From positions 310,001-374,000 of the forward strand of contig NZ_CP089925.1 of NCBI RefSeq assembly GCF_021284745.1: a stretch of 64,000 bases of DNA. Direction: 5' to 3'. The notes beneath the pieces are model-generated. The model ran no database searches. It saw only the letters and a list, made by a program, of their open reading frames with translations, and was not told the origin of the DNA. The stretch is from Lysobacter sp. KIS68-7 (GTDB taxonomy: Bacteria; Pseudomonadota; Gammaproteobacteria; Xanthomonadales; Xanthomonadaceae). Of the stretch, positions 27,340-36,911 are shown piece after piece (the first letter of the stretch is position 1; every line of letters begins with the position of its first letter). The position numbers were made by a program, and so were the translations under genes.

Positions 27340-29202
27340 TCAGGCCGCTTCGTACAAGGCGAGCAGGTCGGCCTCGGCGCGAGTGAGCTCGGCGCGCAGG
27401 TCGGCTTGTTTGCGGCCCAGGTCCGCGGCCTTGGCCTTCTCGGCGTAGACCTTCGGGTCGGCCAGCACCTTGTCGATCTCGGCGATCTTCGCTTCGAGCT
27501 CGGCCACGCGGGCTTCGGCCTTGGCCAGGGCGTGCGGATTGGTTTTCTTCGCGGGCTTGGCCGGCGCGGGCGGCGCTTCCACTGCAGCGGGCTTGGCCTT
27601 TTCGGCCTTGTCCGCCTTCGAGGATTCGCTCCCCGGGCGCGAGCGCAGCCACGCGGCGTATTGGTCGAGGTCGCCATCGAAGGATTCGACCTTGCCGTCG
27701 GCCACGCGCACGAAGGTGTCGCACACCAGGCCGATCAGGTGGCGGTCGTGCGAGACCAGCACGATCGCACCATCGAAATCGCTGAGCGCCTCGGCGAGCG
27801 CTTCGCGCATGTCGAGGTCGAGATGGTTGGTCGGCTCGTCGAGCAGCAACACGTTCGGTTGCTTGAACGCAATCATGGCCAGCGCCAGGCGCGCCTTCTC
27901 GCCGCCTGAGAACCCGTCGATCGATTCGAATGCGCGATCGCCGGGGAAATTCCACTTGCCGAGGAAATCGCGGAACTGCTGCGTCGGCAAATCGCCTGCG
28001 ACCTTCCGCAGGTGGTCGATGGGCGTCTGCCCGGCCATCAGCGATTCGACGGTGTGCTGCGCGAAGTAGCCGATGCGCATGTCCGGATGCGCGTTGCGTT
28101 CGCCCGCGAGGAGCGGCAACTCGCCGACCAGGGTTTTCACGAGCGTGGACTTGCCGGCGCCGTTCGGGCCGAGCAGGCCCACGCGATCGCCTGCTTCGAG
28201 GCCGAATCCCACGTCCGCAAGGATGCGCGTGTCGCCGTAGCCCGCATCGACGTGGTTCAGGCGCACCAGCGAGTTCGGCAGGCGCTGCGGCTCCGGGAAT
28301 TCGATGCGCAGGGAACGCTCGGCGCGCACGGCTTCCGTGCCCGCGAGTTTCGCCAGGCGCTTCATGCGCGACTGCGCCTGCTTCGCCTTGCTGGCCTTGG
28401 CCTTGAAGCGATCGATGAACGACTGCAGGTGCGCGCGTTCGACCTGTTCCTTCTCGAAGGCGATCTGCTGCTGGCGCAGCTGTTCCGCGCGCTGGCGTTC
28501 GAACGCCGTGTAATCGCCGGTGTAGAGCTTGGCGCGGCCTTCGTGCAGGTGCAGCGTGTGCGTGGTGACGTTGTCGAGGAACTCGCGGTCATGCGAGATC
28601 ACCAGCAGCGTGCCCGGGTAACGCAGCAGCCACTGCTCGAGCCAGAGGACGGCGTCGAGGTCGAGGTGGTTGGTCGGTTCGTCGAGCAACAGCAGGTCGC
28701 TCGGCGTCATCAGCGCGCGCGCGACGTTGAGGCGCACGCGCCAACCGCCGGAGAACTCGGACACGGCCTTCGCATGCGTTTCCGGCGGGAAGCCGAGGCC
28801 ATGCAGCAGGCGGCCGGCGCGCGCGGTGGCGTCGTAGCCATTCAGTTCTTCGAGGCGTTGGTGCGCTTCGGCCACCGCTTCCCAGTCTTCGTTCGCGAAG
28901 GCATTCGCTTCGAACTGGATCGCGTCGTGCACCGCGGCGTCGCCGGAGAGCACGAAGTCGATCGCACTGTCGGGCAGCGACGGCGTTTCCTGCGCGACCG
29001 AGGCGATGCGCGCCTTGCCGGGCAGGTCGATGTCGCCCTTGTCGGGTTCCACCTCACCCATCATCGCGGCGAACAGGGAGGACTTGCCGGTGCCGTTGCG
29101 GCCGACGACGCCCACGCGATAGCCGGCGTGGAGGGCCAGGTCGACGTCGGACAAAAGGAGGCGCTCGCCCCGGCGGAGGGCGAAGTTGCGGAAAGCGATC
29201 AT
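27340..29202 (-). CDS. ABC-F family ATPase (YheS/Uup-like)
   Basis: A soluble tandem-ATPase ABC-F protein of 620 residues that acts on ribosomes rather than as a transporter. The two nucleotide domains have Walker A GRNGTGKSS and GPNGAGKST, signatures SGGWRVR and SGGEKAR, and Walker B LLLLDEPTNHLD and VLLLDEPTNHLD. A P-site tRNA-interaction linker lies between them (about 225-305). A C-terminal coiled coil (about 540-620) is preceded by an alanine/lysine-rich linker. The Met at 29202 opens the first strand. Confidence 0.94.
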   Translation of the reverse strand: MIAFRNFALRRGERLLLSDVDLALHAGYRVGVVGRNGTGKSSLFAAMMGEVEPDKGDIDLPGKARIASVAQETPSLPDSAIDFVLSGDAAVHDAIQFEANAFANEDWEAVAEAHQRLEELNGYDATARAGRLLHGLGFPPETHAKAVSEFSGGWRVRLNVARALMTPSDLLLLDEPTNHLDLDAVLWLEQWLLRYPGTLLVISHDREFLDNVTTHTLHLHEGRAKLYTGDYTAFERQRAEQLRQQQIAFEKEQVERAHLQSFIDRFKAKASKAKQAQSRMKRLAKLAGTEAVRAERSLRIEFPEPQRLPNSLVRLNHVDAGYGDTRILADVGFGLEAGDRVGLLGPNGAGKSTLVKTLVGELPLLAGERNAHPDMRIGYFAQHTVESLMAGQTPIDHLRKVAGDLPTQQFRDFLGKWNFPGDRAFESIDGFSGGEKARLALAMIAFKQPNVLLLDEPTNHLDLDMREALAEALSDFDGAIVLVSHDRHLIGLVCDTFVRVADGKVESFDGDLDQYAAWLRSRPGSESSKADKAEKAKPAAVEAPPAPAKPAKKTNPHALAKAEARVAELEAKIAEIDKVLADPKVYAEKAKAADLGRKQADLRAELTRAEADLLALYEAA

Positions 29203-29336
29203 GGGCGCGAAGTTTACAGGCCCCGGGGCGGGCGATTCCCTGCGGATTCGCAGGCGTGCGGACAAATTCAGGCGGGATTTGCGGCCCGGCCGCGACCCGG
29301 GGACACTCGCCGCAACCCAAGGACGAGGGAAATACG

Positions 29337-29807
29337 GTGGATTTTGCGACCCGCTACGACTACCTGAAGACGGCCATCGCCCGCTACGACGGGTATTTCA
29401 ATCTCGCCGCAGTGAAGGGCTCGCTGGTCCTCACGAGCAACGCGATCTTCCTCGCGCCCGCCATCGGCCAGCGCAGCGAACTCCTGGCCGCCTTGTCGGC
29501 GGGCGGCGCGGCGCGGGTGCTGCTCATCGCGGCCACGCTCCTGTCGCTCACCTCGATGGTGCTCGCATCGCTCGTGCTGGCCTCCTGGCTTGGGCGCTCG
29601 CGACCGGAATCGCTGATGTTCTCCGACACGGTCGCCGCCACGCGCCCCGACGATTACGTCAACGCCGTGGCGCAATTGGACGAAACCCGCGTCCTGGCCG
29701 ATCTCGCGCGGCTGGCGCACATGCTCGCCACGGGGCTCACGCGCAAATTTCGCTACGTGACACTGGTCCTCGCGGTGGCGTGCGCATTCCTGGCACTGCT
29801 GGCCTGA
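29337..29807 (+). CDS. Pycsar-effector-like (PycTM/DUF5706) membrane protein
   Basis: A 156-residue protein with three predicted membrane helices (about 25-43, 62-84 and 140-156). The layout resembles PycTM/DUF5706 proteins: a helical start DYLKTAIARYDGYFN, helix 1 with AAVKGSLVLTSNA, then SLMFSDTV after helix 2, DDYVNAVAQ, and LADLARLAHMLATGLTRKFRYV leading into helix 3. In Pycsar defence, such effectors open pores on sensing cyclic UMP or CMP. No cyclase gene is adjacent. The GTG at 29337 was chosen for GAGGG upstream. Its stop abuts the convergent clpB stop with no gap. Confidence 0.68.
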   Translation: MDFATRYDYLKTAIARYDGYFNLAAVKGSLVLTSNAIFLAPAIGQRSELLAALSAGGAARVLLIAATLLSLTSMVLASLVLASWLGRSRPESLMFSDTVAATRPDDYVNAVAQLDETRVLADLARLAHMLATGLTRKFRYVTLVLAVACAFLALLA

Positions 29808-32390
29808 TCAACCCTTCCGGAAGGCCAGCTGGCCTCCCGAAGCCTCCACGTGGATGGTGTCCCCGCTCGTGAATTCGCCCGACAGGATCTTCGTGGCGAG
29901 GGGATTCTCCAGTTGCTGCTGGATCGCGCGCTTGAGCGGCCGCGCGCCGTAGACGGGGTCGAAGCCCACGTTCCCGAGCAATTGCAGGGCCGAGTCCGCG
30001 AGTTCGATCTTGATCCCCCGCTCCGCCAGCCGCTTGCCCAGGTACTGCGTCTGGATACGGGCGATCTCGCGGATCTGCGCCTTGTCGAGCGGATGGAAGA
30101 CGACGATCTCGTCGAGGCGGTTGATGAACTCCGGGCGGAAGTGGGCCTGCACCACGCCCATCACCGCGGCCTTCATCTGCGTGTAGGCCTCCGGCGTGTC
30201 GCCCGACATCTCCTGGATCATCTGCGAGCCCAGGTTGGAGGTCATCACGATCACCGTGTTGCGGAAATCGACCGTGCGTCCCTGCCCGTCCGTCAATCGG
30301 CCATCGTCCAGCACCTGCAGCAGGATGTTGAACACGTCCGGGTGCGCCTTCTCGACTTCATCGAGCAGGATCACGCTGTAGGGACGACGCCGCACCGCTT
30401 CGGTGAGGTAACCGCCTTCTTCGTAGCCGACATAGCCCGGAGGCGCGCCGATCAGTCGCGCCACCGAATGCTTCTCCATGAACTCGCTCATGTCGATGCG
30501 CACCATCGCGTCGGGCGAATCGAACAGGAAATCGGCGAGCGCCTTCGTCAGTTCGGTCTTGCCCACGCCGGTCGGGCCGAGGAACAGGAAAGACCCGTTC
30601 GGCCGGTTCGGATCGCTCAGGCCCGCGCGCGAACGGCGGATCGCATCGGACACGGCACGCACCGCTTCGGCCTGGCCGACCACGCGCTTCTGCAACTGCT
30701 CTTCCATCTTCAGCAGCTTCTCGCGCTCGCCTTCGAGCATCTTGCTGACCGGGATGCCGGTCCAGCGAGCCACCACCTCGGCGATCTCCTCGGCGGTCAC
30801 CTTGTCCTGCAGCAGCGTGAAGCCCTTCGACTCGGCTTCCTGCGCGGCCTTCAATTCCTTCTCCAGCTCCGGAATGCGCCCGTACTGGATCTCGCTCATC
30901 GTCGCGAAATCCTGCTTGCGTTGCGCCGCTTCCAGTTCGAGCTTCGCGTGTTCGATCTGCTCCTTGATCTTCGTCGCGCCCTGCAGCGTGGCCTTTTCGG
31001 CCTTCCAGATTTCTTCGAGGTCGTTGAACTCGCGCTCCAGCCGCGCGATCTCCGCTTCGAGATCGGCCAGGCGCTGCTTCGACTCCGCATCCTTCTCCTT
31101 CTTCAACGCCTCGCGCTGGATCTTCAGCTGGATCAACCGACGTTCCTTGCGGTCGAGCTCTTCCGGCTTCGAGTCGATTTCCATGCGGATGCGCGACGCG
31201 GCTTCGTCCATCAGGTCGATGGCCTTGTCGGGCAGCTGGCGGTCGCTGATGTAGCGGTGCGACAGCGTCGCGGCCGCGACGATCGCCGGGTCGGTGATCT
31301 CCACGCCGTGGTGCACCGCGTAGCGCTCCTTCAGGCCGCGCAGGATCGCGATGGTGTCCTCCACGCTCGGCTCGCCGACGAACACCTTCTGGAAGCGACG
31401 CTCCAGCGCCGCGTCCTTCTCGATGTACTTGCGATATTCATCGAGCGTGGTCGCGCCGATGCAATGCAGCTCGCCGCGCGCGAGCGCCGGCTTGAGCATG
31501 TTGCCCGCGTCCATCGCGCCCTCGGCCTTGCCCGCGCCGACCATCGTGTGCAGCTCGTCGATGAACAGGATGATCTGGCCTTCGTTCTTCGCCAGGTCGT
31601 TGAGCACGGCCTTCAGGCGTTCTTCGAATTCGCCGCGGAACTTCGCGCCGGCGATGAGCGCGCCCATGTCGAGCGACAACAGCCGCTTGCCGCGCAGGCC
31701 TTCCGGCACTTCGTTGTTGATGATGCGCTGCGCGAGCCCTTCGACGATGGCGGTCTTGCCCACGCCGGGCTCGCCGATCAGCACGGGGTTGTTCTTGGTG
31801 CGGCGCTGCAGGACCTGCACGCAGCGGCGGATTTCCTCGTCGCGGCCGATCACCGGATCCAGCTTGCCGCTCTCGGCGCGCGCGGTGAGGTCGATCGTGT
31901 ATTTCTCCAGCGCCTGGCGCTGGTCTTCGGCGTTCTCGCTCTGCACTTTTTCGCCGCCGCGCATCGCGTCGATGGCGGCTTCGAGCTTCTGCTTGTTCGC
32001 ACCGGCGGCTTTCAGCGCGCGGCCGGCCTCGCCGTTGTCGTCGAGCGCGGCGAGCAGGAACAGTTCGCTGGCGATGAACGCATCGCCCTTCTGCTGCGCG
32101 AGCTTGTCGGTGACGTTGAGCAGGCGCGCCAGGTCGTTGGACACGCTCACGTTGCCGGCCTGGCCGGAGACCTTCGGCAGCTTGTCCAGCGCCTCGCCGA
32201 TGCGTTCGCGCAGCAGCGGCGCGTTCACGCCGGCCTGGGTGAGCAGCGCGCGCGTGCCGCCGCCCTGCTGGTCGAGCAGCGCCGCGAGCAGGTGCACGGG
32301 CTCGATGACGTTGTGGTCGCGGCCGACCGCGAGCGATTGCGCATCGGCGAGCGCTTGCTGGAAGCGCGAGGTGAGTTTGTCCATTCGCAT
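29808..32390 (-). CDS. clpB: Protein disaggregase ClpB
   Basis: A Hsp100 disaggregase of 860 residues, working with DnaK. It has an N-terminal repeat domain (about 1-145), ATPase 1 with Walker A GEPGVGKT, the coiled-coil M domain rich in E, K and R (about 410-520), and ATPase 2 with Walker A GPTGVGKT. The first ATG (MRMDK) is preferred because GGAG stands 8 bp upstream. No convincing heat-shock promoter was found in the GC-rich upstream gap. Confidence 0.97.
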   Translation of the reverse strand: MRMDKLTSRFQQALADAQSLAVGRDHNVIEPVHLLAALLDQQGGGTRALLTQAGVNAPLLRERIGEALDKLPKVSGQAGNVSVSNDLARLLNVTDKLAQQKGDAFIASELFLLAALDDNGEAGRALKAAGANKQKLEAAIDAMRGGEKVQSENAEDQRQALEKYTIDLTARAESGKLDPVIGRDEEIRRCVQVLQRRTKNNPVLIGEPGVGKTAIVEGLAQRIINNEVPEGLRGKRLLSLDMGALIAGAKFRGEFEERLKAVLNDLAKNEGQIILFIDELHTMVGAGKAEGAMDAGNMLKPALARGELHCIGATTLDEYRKYIEKDAALERRFQKVFVGEPSVEDTIAILRGLKERYAVHHGVEITDPAIVAAATLSHRYISDRQLPDKAIDLMDEAASRIRMEIDSKPEELDRKERRLIQLKIQREALKKEKDAESKQRLADLEAEIARLEREFNDLEEIWKAEKATLQGATKIKEQIEHAKLELEAAQRKQDFATMSEIQYGRIPELEKELKAAQEAESKGFTLLQDKVTAEEIAEVVARWTGIPVSKMLEGEREKLLKMEEQLQKRVVGQAEAVRAVSDAIRRSRAGLSDPNRPNGSFLFLGPTGVGKTELTKALADFLFDSPDAMVRIDMSEFMEKHSVARLIGAPPGYVGYEEGGYLTEAVRRRPYSVILLDEVEKAHPDVFNILLQVLDDGRLTDGQGRTVDFRNTVIVMTSNLGSQMIQEMSGDTPEAYTQMKAAVMGVVQAHFRPEFINRLDEIVVFHPLDKAQIREIARIQTQYLGKRLAERGIKIELADSALQLLGNVGFDPVYGARPLKRAIQQQLENPLATKILSGEFTSGDTIHVEASGGQLAFRKG

Positions 32391-32576
32391 GGAAAGGGCT
32401 CCGGGAGCATCTGGGGCCGGGCACGGCGCCGGCGATAGCCTGCAGATGCGGGCGTGGAGGCGGGGCCAAAAGGGGGACCGGCGCGGGCCGGCCGTGTGGG
32501 TCGGGGGCCGACCCCTTGGATCGGGCCGCCGGGCGGCTATCCTGTGCGCCGTTTTTCGGCTGGCCGGGTCGTGGTG

Positions 32577-33293
32577 ATGGTGCGTCTGGGGTGGGGAGCG
32601 CTCAATGCGCTGCAAGCGATGTTCACGATCCTGGTGACGGTGTTGGGGTTCCCCGTCGCGCTGCTGCTGGGGATGTTCTGCGGACCGGCCGTCCCCTTGC
32701 GGATGGCCTCGTGGTACTGGGCGCCGCTGCTGTTCGCCGGCGCGGGTGCGAAGCTCGAGGTCGAGGGCGCGGAGGCCATCGACTGGTCGCGGGCGCAGGT
32801 GCTGGTGGCGAACCATGCGTCGATGTTCGACATCGCCGCCATGTTCCATGCCGTGCCCGTGCCGCTGCGCTTCATGCTCAAGCGCGAACTCGCGGCCATG
32901 CCCTTCATCGGTTGGTACGCACGCGCGATGGGCATGGTGTTCATCGACCGCGCCAATGCGCGCGAAGCGCGGCGCAGGCTCGGTGACGCGGCCGATCGCT
33001 TGCGCGCGGACGCCACGCTCATCGCATTCCCGGAAGGCACGCGCAGCAAGGACGGCACGACGGGGCCCTTCAAGGGCGGCGCGTTCCAGGTTGCGATCGA
33101 AGCCGGCGTTCCCGTGGTGCCGGTGGCGATCATCGGCAGCGGCGAGGTGTTGCCGCCTTCGGGCTTCAACGTGCGCCCGGGTACGATCCGCGTGCGTTTC
33201 GGTGCGCCGATCGACACGCGCGGCATGCAGGCGTCCGACCGCAGCGCACTGACCCAGCGTGCGCGCGATGCGGTGATCGCGCTGCAGGCCTGA
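32577..33293 (+). CDS. 1-acyl-sn-glycerol-3-phosphate acyltransferase (PlsC-like)
   Basis: A 238-residue membrane acyltransferase of phospholipid synthesis. It has an N-terminal membrane segment (about 10-40), the catalytic NHASMFD (HX4D, His at about 80), and [10 protein letters not shown] (about 151-160), the acceptor-phosphate motif. It adds an acyl chain to lysophosphatidic acid. GTG codons stand directly before the chosen ATG and could also serve. It is divergent from clpB and convergent with the DCC gene. Confidence 0.92.
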   Translation: MVRLGWGALNALQAMFTILVTVLGFPVALLLGMFCGPAVPLRMASWYWAPLLFAGAGAKLEVEGAEAIDWSRAQVLVANHASMFDIAAMFHAVPVPLRFMLKRELAAMPFIGWYARAMGMVFIDRANAREARRRLGDAADRLRADATLIAFPEGTRSKDGTTGPFKGGAFQVAIEAGVPVVPVAIIGSGEVLPPSGFNVRPGTIRVRFGAPIDTRGMQASDRSALTQRARDAVIALQA

Positions 33294-33302
33294 TTCGAAG
33301 TC

Positions 33303-33698
33303 TTAGAGGAACCGGTCCGCGTCGCGGGCGTCGGGAACGACGCACGCCTCGTGTCGGCCGAACCAGCGATAGCGATTGCGCGCGAGCGTGCGATAGCCCG
33401 CATCGCGCGAGGGCGCGGGCACCAGGTGCATCGCATGCGCGGCGCGCCACGCGCCGCCGAGGCCCGTGATCACGCGTCGAATGGCATCGGTGTCCCGGTG
33501 CGCGCCCGATTCGTCGAGCAGCAGGAAGGAACTGGGGTCGTCGGGGTCCAGGCCATGTTGCGCGAGCAAGCTGCGCCCGGCGTCGTTCTGCATCGCGGCG
33601 AAGCAATAGCGCCGCCGACGATCGTGCTTCAGCAGGAAGCGCACCCAGCCGTTGCACACGACGCAGGTGCCGTCGAAGACGATGATCGCCTCACCCAC
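33303..33698 (-). CDS. DCC-family thiol-disulfide oxidoreductase (DUF393)
   Basis: A 131-residue protein. The signature DGTCVVCNGWVRFLLKHD gives the DxxCxxC active site (Cys12, Cys15), followed by FAAMQND, as in the DUF393/DCC family of predicted thiol-disulfide oxidoreductases. The GTG at 33698 overlaps the end of the preceding DUF4166 gene by 8 bp. It is the last gene of the rluD operon. Confidence 0.9.
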   Translation of the reverse strand: MGEAIIVFDGTCVVCNGWVRFLLKHDRRRRYCFAAMQNDAGRSLLAQHGLDPDDPSSFLLLDESGAHRDTDAIRRVITGLGGAWRAAHAMHLVPAPSRDAGYRTLARNRYRWFGRHEACVVPDARDADRFL

Positions 33699-34224
33699 GT
33701 GCGAGCCAGCCTTCGTAACGGATGATCGGGCCGACCAGCGGCATCGCCGCCTCCACCAGGAATTCGTAGCGACCTTCGCGTTCCCGCTCGCGGCAACGCA
33801 CCTGCGTGAACCACGACGAGGGCAGCGGCAGCACGCCGAACAGGTGCACGCCGGTGGTGTGCCACAGGATTTCGCCGTCGTGCACGCCCAGCGAGAACAC
33901 GAATTCCAGCGGCCCGAGGCGTTCGAGCAGGCGCCCGTTCCATTCGCGGTAGCGCGAGGACATGCGGGCGCCGCCGAAATCGCGGTGCCAGTGTTCCCGC
34001 GTGCCATCGACCGCGAAGGTCACCGACGTCGGTGCATCGCGGCGTGCGCCAGGGAGGCCGGCGACGGTGGCGCACAGCTTCGACAACAGGTTCCTGCCGC
34101 GCGTGATGTTGGCCGCACCGCGCCAGGTTTCCTGCGTCGATACGGCATGCACGCCGCGCACCAGCGGCGGCAATGCGTCGAAGGCCTGCGCGCCGAGCAC
34201 GCGGCGGAACAAAGGTTCGTTCAC
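33691..34224 (-). CDS. DUF4166 domain protein
   Basis: A 177-residue protein matching the DUF4166 pattern: an N-terminal FRRVLGAQAFDALPP, then HWHRDFGGARMSSRYREW, and a C-terminal strand-rich region ending in PIIRYEGWL. No catalytic motif is recognised. The GTG start overlaps the pgeF stop by 4 bp, and its own end overlaps the DCC gene start. The meaning of its link with RluD and PgeF is unknown. Confidence 0.82.
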   Translation of the reverse strand: MNEPLFRRVLGAQAFDALPPLVRGVHAVSTQETWRGAANITRGRNLLSKLCATVAGLPGARRDAPTSVTFAVDGTREHWHRDFGGARMSSRYREWNGRLLERLGPLEFVFSLGVHDGEILWHTTGVHLFGVLPLPSSWFTQVRCREREREGRYEFLVEAAMPLVGPIIRYEGWLARG

Positions 34225-34955
34225 GGCGCCATCCAGGCGATCGTCGCCATCCGCCCCGTCCGCTGGTCGCGGCGATGCGAGAAGAAGCGCGCATCGCCGA
34301 TCGTGTCGAAGGCTCCGCCATGCACGTCCATCACGCCGGCGCGCGCGAGGCGCTGGCGTGCGAGGGCATACAGGTCGACGCGCCAATGGCCTTCGCGCGT
34401 CGGCACGAAGGCCGCCGCGGCGGCCGAAGCGTGCGACACGAACGCGTCGTACACCTCGCGCCCGATTTCATAGGACTGCGGCCCCGCGGCCGGGCCGAGC
34501 CACGCGACGATGTGTTCGCGCGGCGTGCGCATCGCATCGAGCGTGGCTTCCAGCACGCCGCCCGCGAGTCCGCGCCAGCCCGCATGTGCGGCGCCGAGTT
34601 CATCGCCGTCGCGCGAGGCGAAGACGACGGGCATGCAATCGGCCGTGAGGATCGCGAGCACGGTGCCCGGCGTGCGGGTCACCGCGGCGTCGGCTTCGGG
34701 TTCGTCGTGGCCCGGTTCGATCGCGACATGCGTGCCGTGCACCTGGCGCAACCAGCGCGGTGCCGACGGCAATGCAAAGCGTTCGATCAGTTCCGCACGG
34801 TTGCGCGCGACGGCATCGAGGTCATCGCCGCTGCGCAATCCGAGATTGAAGGCATCGAAGGGCACGATCGAGCGCCCTGCCCCATGCCGCAAGGTCGTGA
34901 ACGCCTGCACGCCGCCCGGCGCGGGCCATTCGGCGCGCAGGACGGCCTCGCTCAC
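34221..34955 (-). CDS. pgeF: YfiH/PgeF-family (peptidoglycan editing factor) protein
   Basis: A 244-residue member of the YfiH/LACC1 family. Family members are reported to act on purine nucleosides, and PgeF is reported to keep serine out of the peptidoglycan stem peptide. Metal-site motifs are [16 protein letters not shown] and [12 protein letters not shown]. The GTG start overlaps the rluD stop (GTGA), giving translational coupling. Its position after rluD matches other gammaproteobacteria. Confidence 0.93.
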   Translation of the reverse strand: MSEAVLRAEWPAPGGVQAFTTLRHGAGRSIVPFDAFNLGLRSGDDLDAVARNRAELIERFALPSAPRWLRQVHGTHVAIEPGHDEPEADAAVTRTPGTVLAILTADCMPVVFASRDGDELGAAHAGWRGLAGGVLEATLDAMRTPREHIVAWLGPAAGPQSYEIGREVYDAFVSHASAAAAAFVPTREGHWRVDLYALARQRLARAGVMDVHGGAFDTIGDARFFSHRRDQRTGRMATIAWMAP

Positions 34956-35941
34956 CGGGCCGCCTCCGTCGCGGCACGCTGGTCGTCGCGCAACGCGTCC
35001 ATCAGCTTGCGCAGGTCCGCGGGCACGGGCGCGGTGCAGCGGATCGGCTCGCCGCTGATCGGATGCGTGAACTCCAGCGTTTCGGCATGCAGCGCCTGGC
35101 GCCTGAAGCCGCGCAAGGCTTCGATCAGCTCGGGCGTCGCGCCGCGGGGGAGCTTCAAGGGTCCGCCGTACAGGGGATCGCCGACGATCGGGTGCTTCAG
35201 ATGCGCCATGTGCACGCGGATCTGGTGCGTGCGCCCCGTTTCCAGGCGGCATTCCAGCGCGGTGTGCGCGCGGAAGCGTTCGCGCAGGCGGTAGTGCGTG
35301 ATGGCTTCCTTGCCGTCGTCGCGCACGGCCATGCGGATGCGGTCGCGCGGGTGGCGGTCGATCGGCGCATTCGCCGTGCCGCCGCTGACCAGCGCGCCCA
35401 CGACCACCGCCAGGTACTGGCGATGCACGCCGCGCGCGGAGAGCTGTTCGACCAGCGCGGTGTGCGCGGGCAGCGTGCGCGCGACCACCATGACGCCCGA
35501 CGTGTCCTTGTCGAGGCGATGCACGATGCCCGCGCGCGGCAGGACTTCCAGCGAGGGATCGCGGTGCAGGAGCGCATTCACCAGCGTGCCGGCCGGGTTG
35601 CCCGCGCCCGGGTGCACCACCAGGCCCGCGGGCTTATCGAGGACGAACACCGCTTCATCCTCATACAGGATGTCCAGCGCGATGTCCTCGGCGACGGCCG
35701 TGGTCTGGACCTCGAGCACGACCTGCAGCGACACCGTCTCGCCGCCGCGCACGGGATCGCGCGGCCGCGCGGGGCGTCCATCGAGCAGCGCATCGCCCGA
35801 TTTGATCCACTCGGACAGGCGCGATCGCGAAAACTCGGGGAACAATTCGGCCAGGACGGCGTCGAAGCGACGTCCGGCAGCCGAGTCGGGCACGATCGCG
35901 GTACGCGACTCGGCGCCCGCGTCGGGATGGGAAGAGGTCAT
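34952..35941 (-). CDS. rluD: 23S rRNA pseudouridine synthase RluD
   Basis: A 329-residue RluA-family synthase that modifies helix 69 of 23S rRNA. An S4 RNA-binding domain (about 20-90, [18 protein letters not shown]) precedes the catalytic HRLDKDTSG with the conserved Asp, and the [23 protein letters not shown] signature. It is divergent from bamD, as in related genomes. The first gene of a four-gene overlapping operon. Confidence 0.95.
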   Translation of the reverse strand: MTSSHPDAGAESRTAIVPDSAAGRRFDAVLAELFPEFSRSRLSEWIKSGDALLDGRPARPRDPVRGGETVSLQVVLEVQTTAVAEDIALDILYEDEAVFVLDKPAGLVVHPGAGNPAGTLVNALLHRDPSLEVLPRAGIVHRLDKDTSGVMVVARTLPAHTALVEQLSARGVHRQYLAVVVGALVSGGTANAPIDRHPRDRIRMAVRDDGKEAITHYRLRERFRAHTALECRLETGRTHQIRVHMAHLKHPIVGDPLYGGPLKLPRGATPELIEALRGFRRQALHAETLEFTHPISGEPIRCTAPVPADLRKLMDALRDDQRAATEAAR

Positions 35942-36052
35942 GCGGACTCCGGTTCAGCCACGGGGACCGGGACCGGCCCGGCCCCTCGCGACGGGCTGTT
36001 ATTATCCGGGCTTCGTGCCTCCGGCGCCCCCACTTCCTTCAGCCTCCTGCCC

Positions 36053-36907
36053 ATGACCCTTCGCTTCGTGCCGCGTTCCCTGCTCCTGCTGCTGCTCGCC
36101 GCCGTCCTGGCCAGCTCCGGGTGCTCGAGCTTCAAGAACCTGTGGGGCAAGAAAGACAAGAACGAGGGCCAGCCCGTCGAAGTCCTGTACGACAAGGCCC
36201 ACCAGGACATGCTGAAGGAACGCTGGTCCAGCGCCACCGAGGTCTGGCAGCGCCTGATCGCCCAGTATCCCTATGGCCCGTACACCGAGCAGGCCATGAT
36301 GGAAATGGCCTATGCGCAGTTCAAGGCGGGCAAGCACGACGATGCGGTGAGCACCATCGACCGCTTCATCCGCACCTACCCCACGCATCGCAACATCGCC
36401 TACTTCTATTACCTGCGCGGCCTGTCCAATGCCACGCGCAACGCCATCTTCCTGCAGAAGGTCTTCTCGCTGGAGATGAGCAACCGCGACCTGTCGGCGC
36501 CGCAGCAGGCCTACAACGATTTCTCCACGGTCTCCGAGCGCTACCCGAACAGCCGTTACGCCGAGGACGCCGGCAAGCGCATGATCGAATTGCGCGACCT
36601 GTTCGCGAAGCACGAGCTCGACACCGGCCTGTATTACCTGCGTCGCGGCGCCTACGTCGCGTCGGCCTCGCGCGCGAAGTACATCCTGGAAACCTATCCG
36701 CAGAGCGCCTGGCAGAACGATGCCGTTGCGCTGCTGGCCGAGTCCTACACCGAGATGGGCAACAAGACGCTCGCCGACGATGCCCGTCGCGTGCTGCAGC
36801 AGAACGACCCGAACCACCCGTGGCTCTCGGGCGACTGGCCGAACTTCCCGTCGACCTTCCGCAAGCTCAACCCGTTCGCGGGCGAGAAGTCGGCGGCGGA
36901 GCACTAA
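36053..36907 (+). CDS. bamD: Outer-membrane assembly lipoprotein BamD
   Basis: An essential lipoprotein of the BAM complex that folds outer-membrane beta-barrel proteins. The signal peptide ends in the lipobox ASSGC with Cys24 as the acylation site. Five TPR-like repeats follow (for example LYDKAHQDMLKERWSSA, AMMEMAYAQFKAGKHDDA). The 284-residue length fits the family. A -10-like TATTAT at 36000-36005 lies about 50 bp before the ATG. It is convergent with nadE, with 4 bp between stops. Confidence 0.96.
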   Translation: MTLRFVPRSLLLLLLAAVLASSGCSSFKNLWGKKDKNEGQPVEVLYDKAHQDMLKERWSSATEVWQRLIAQYPYGPYTEQAMMEMAYAQFKAGKHDDAVSTIDRFIRTYPTHRNIAYFYYLRGLSNATRNAIFLQKVFSLEMSNRDLSAPQQAYNDFSTVSERYPNSRYAEDAGKRMIELRDLFAKHELDTGLYYLRRGAYVASASRAKYILETYPQSAWQNDAVALLAESYTEMGNKTLADDARRVLQQNDPNHPWLSGDWPNFPSTFRKLNPFAGEKSAAEH

Positions 36908-36911
36908 GCCG

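Noticed and set aside
32391-32576. A heat-shock (sigma-32) promoter upstream of clpB.
   Set aside because: The best match (CTTTTG with CCCGCATCT) is poor in a C-rich gap, so it was not listed.
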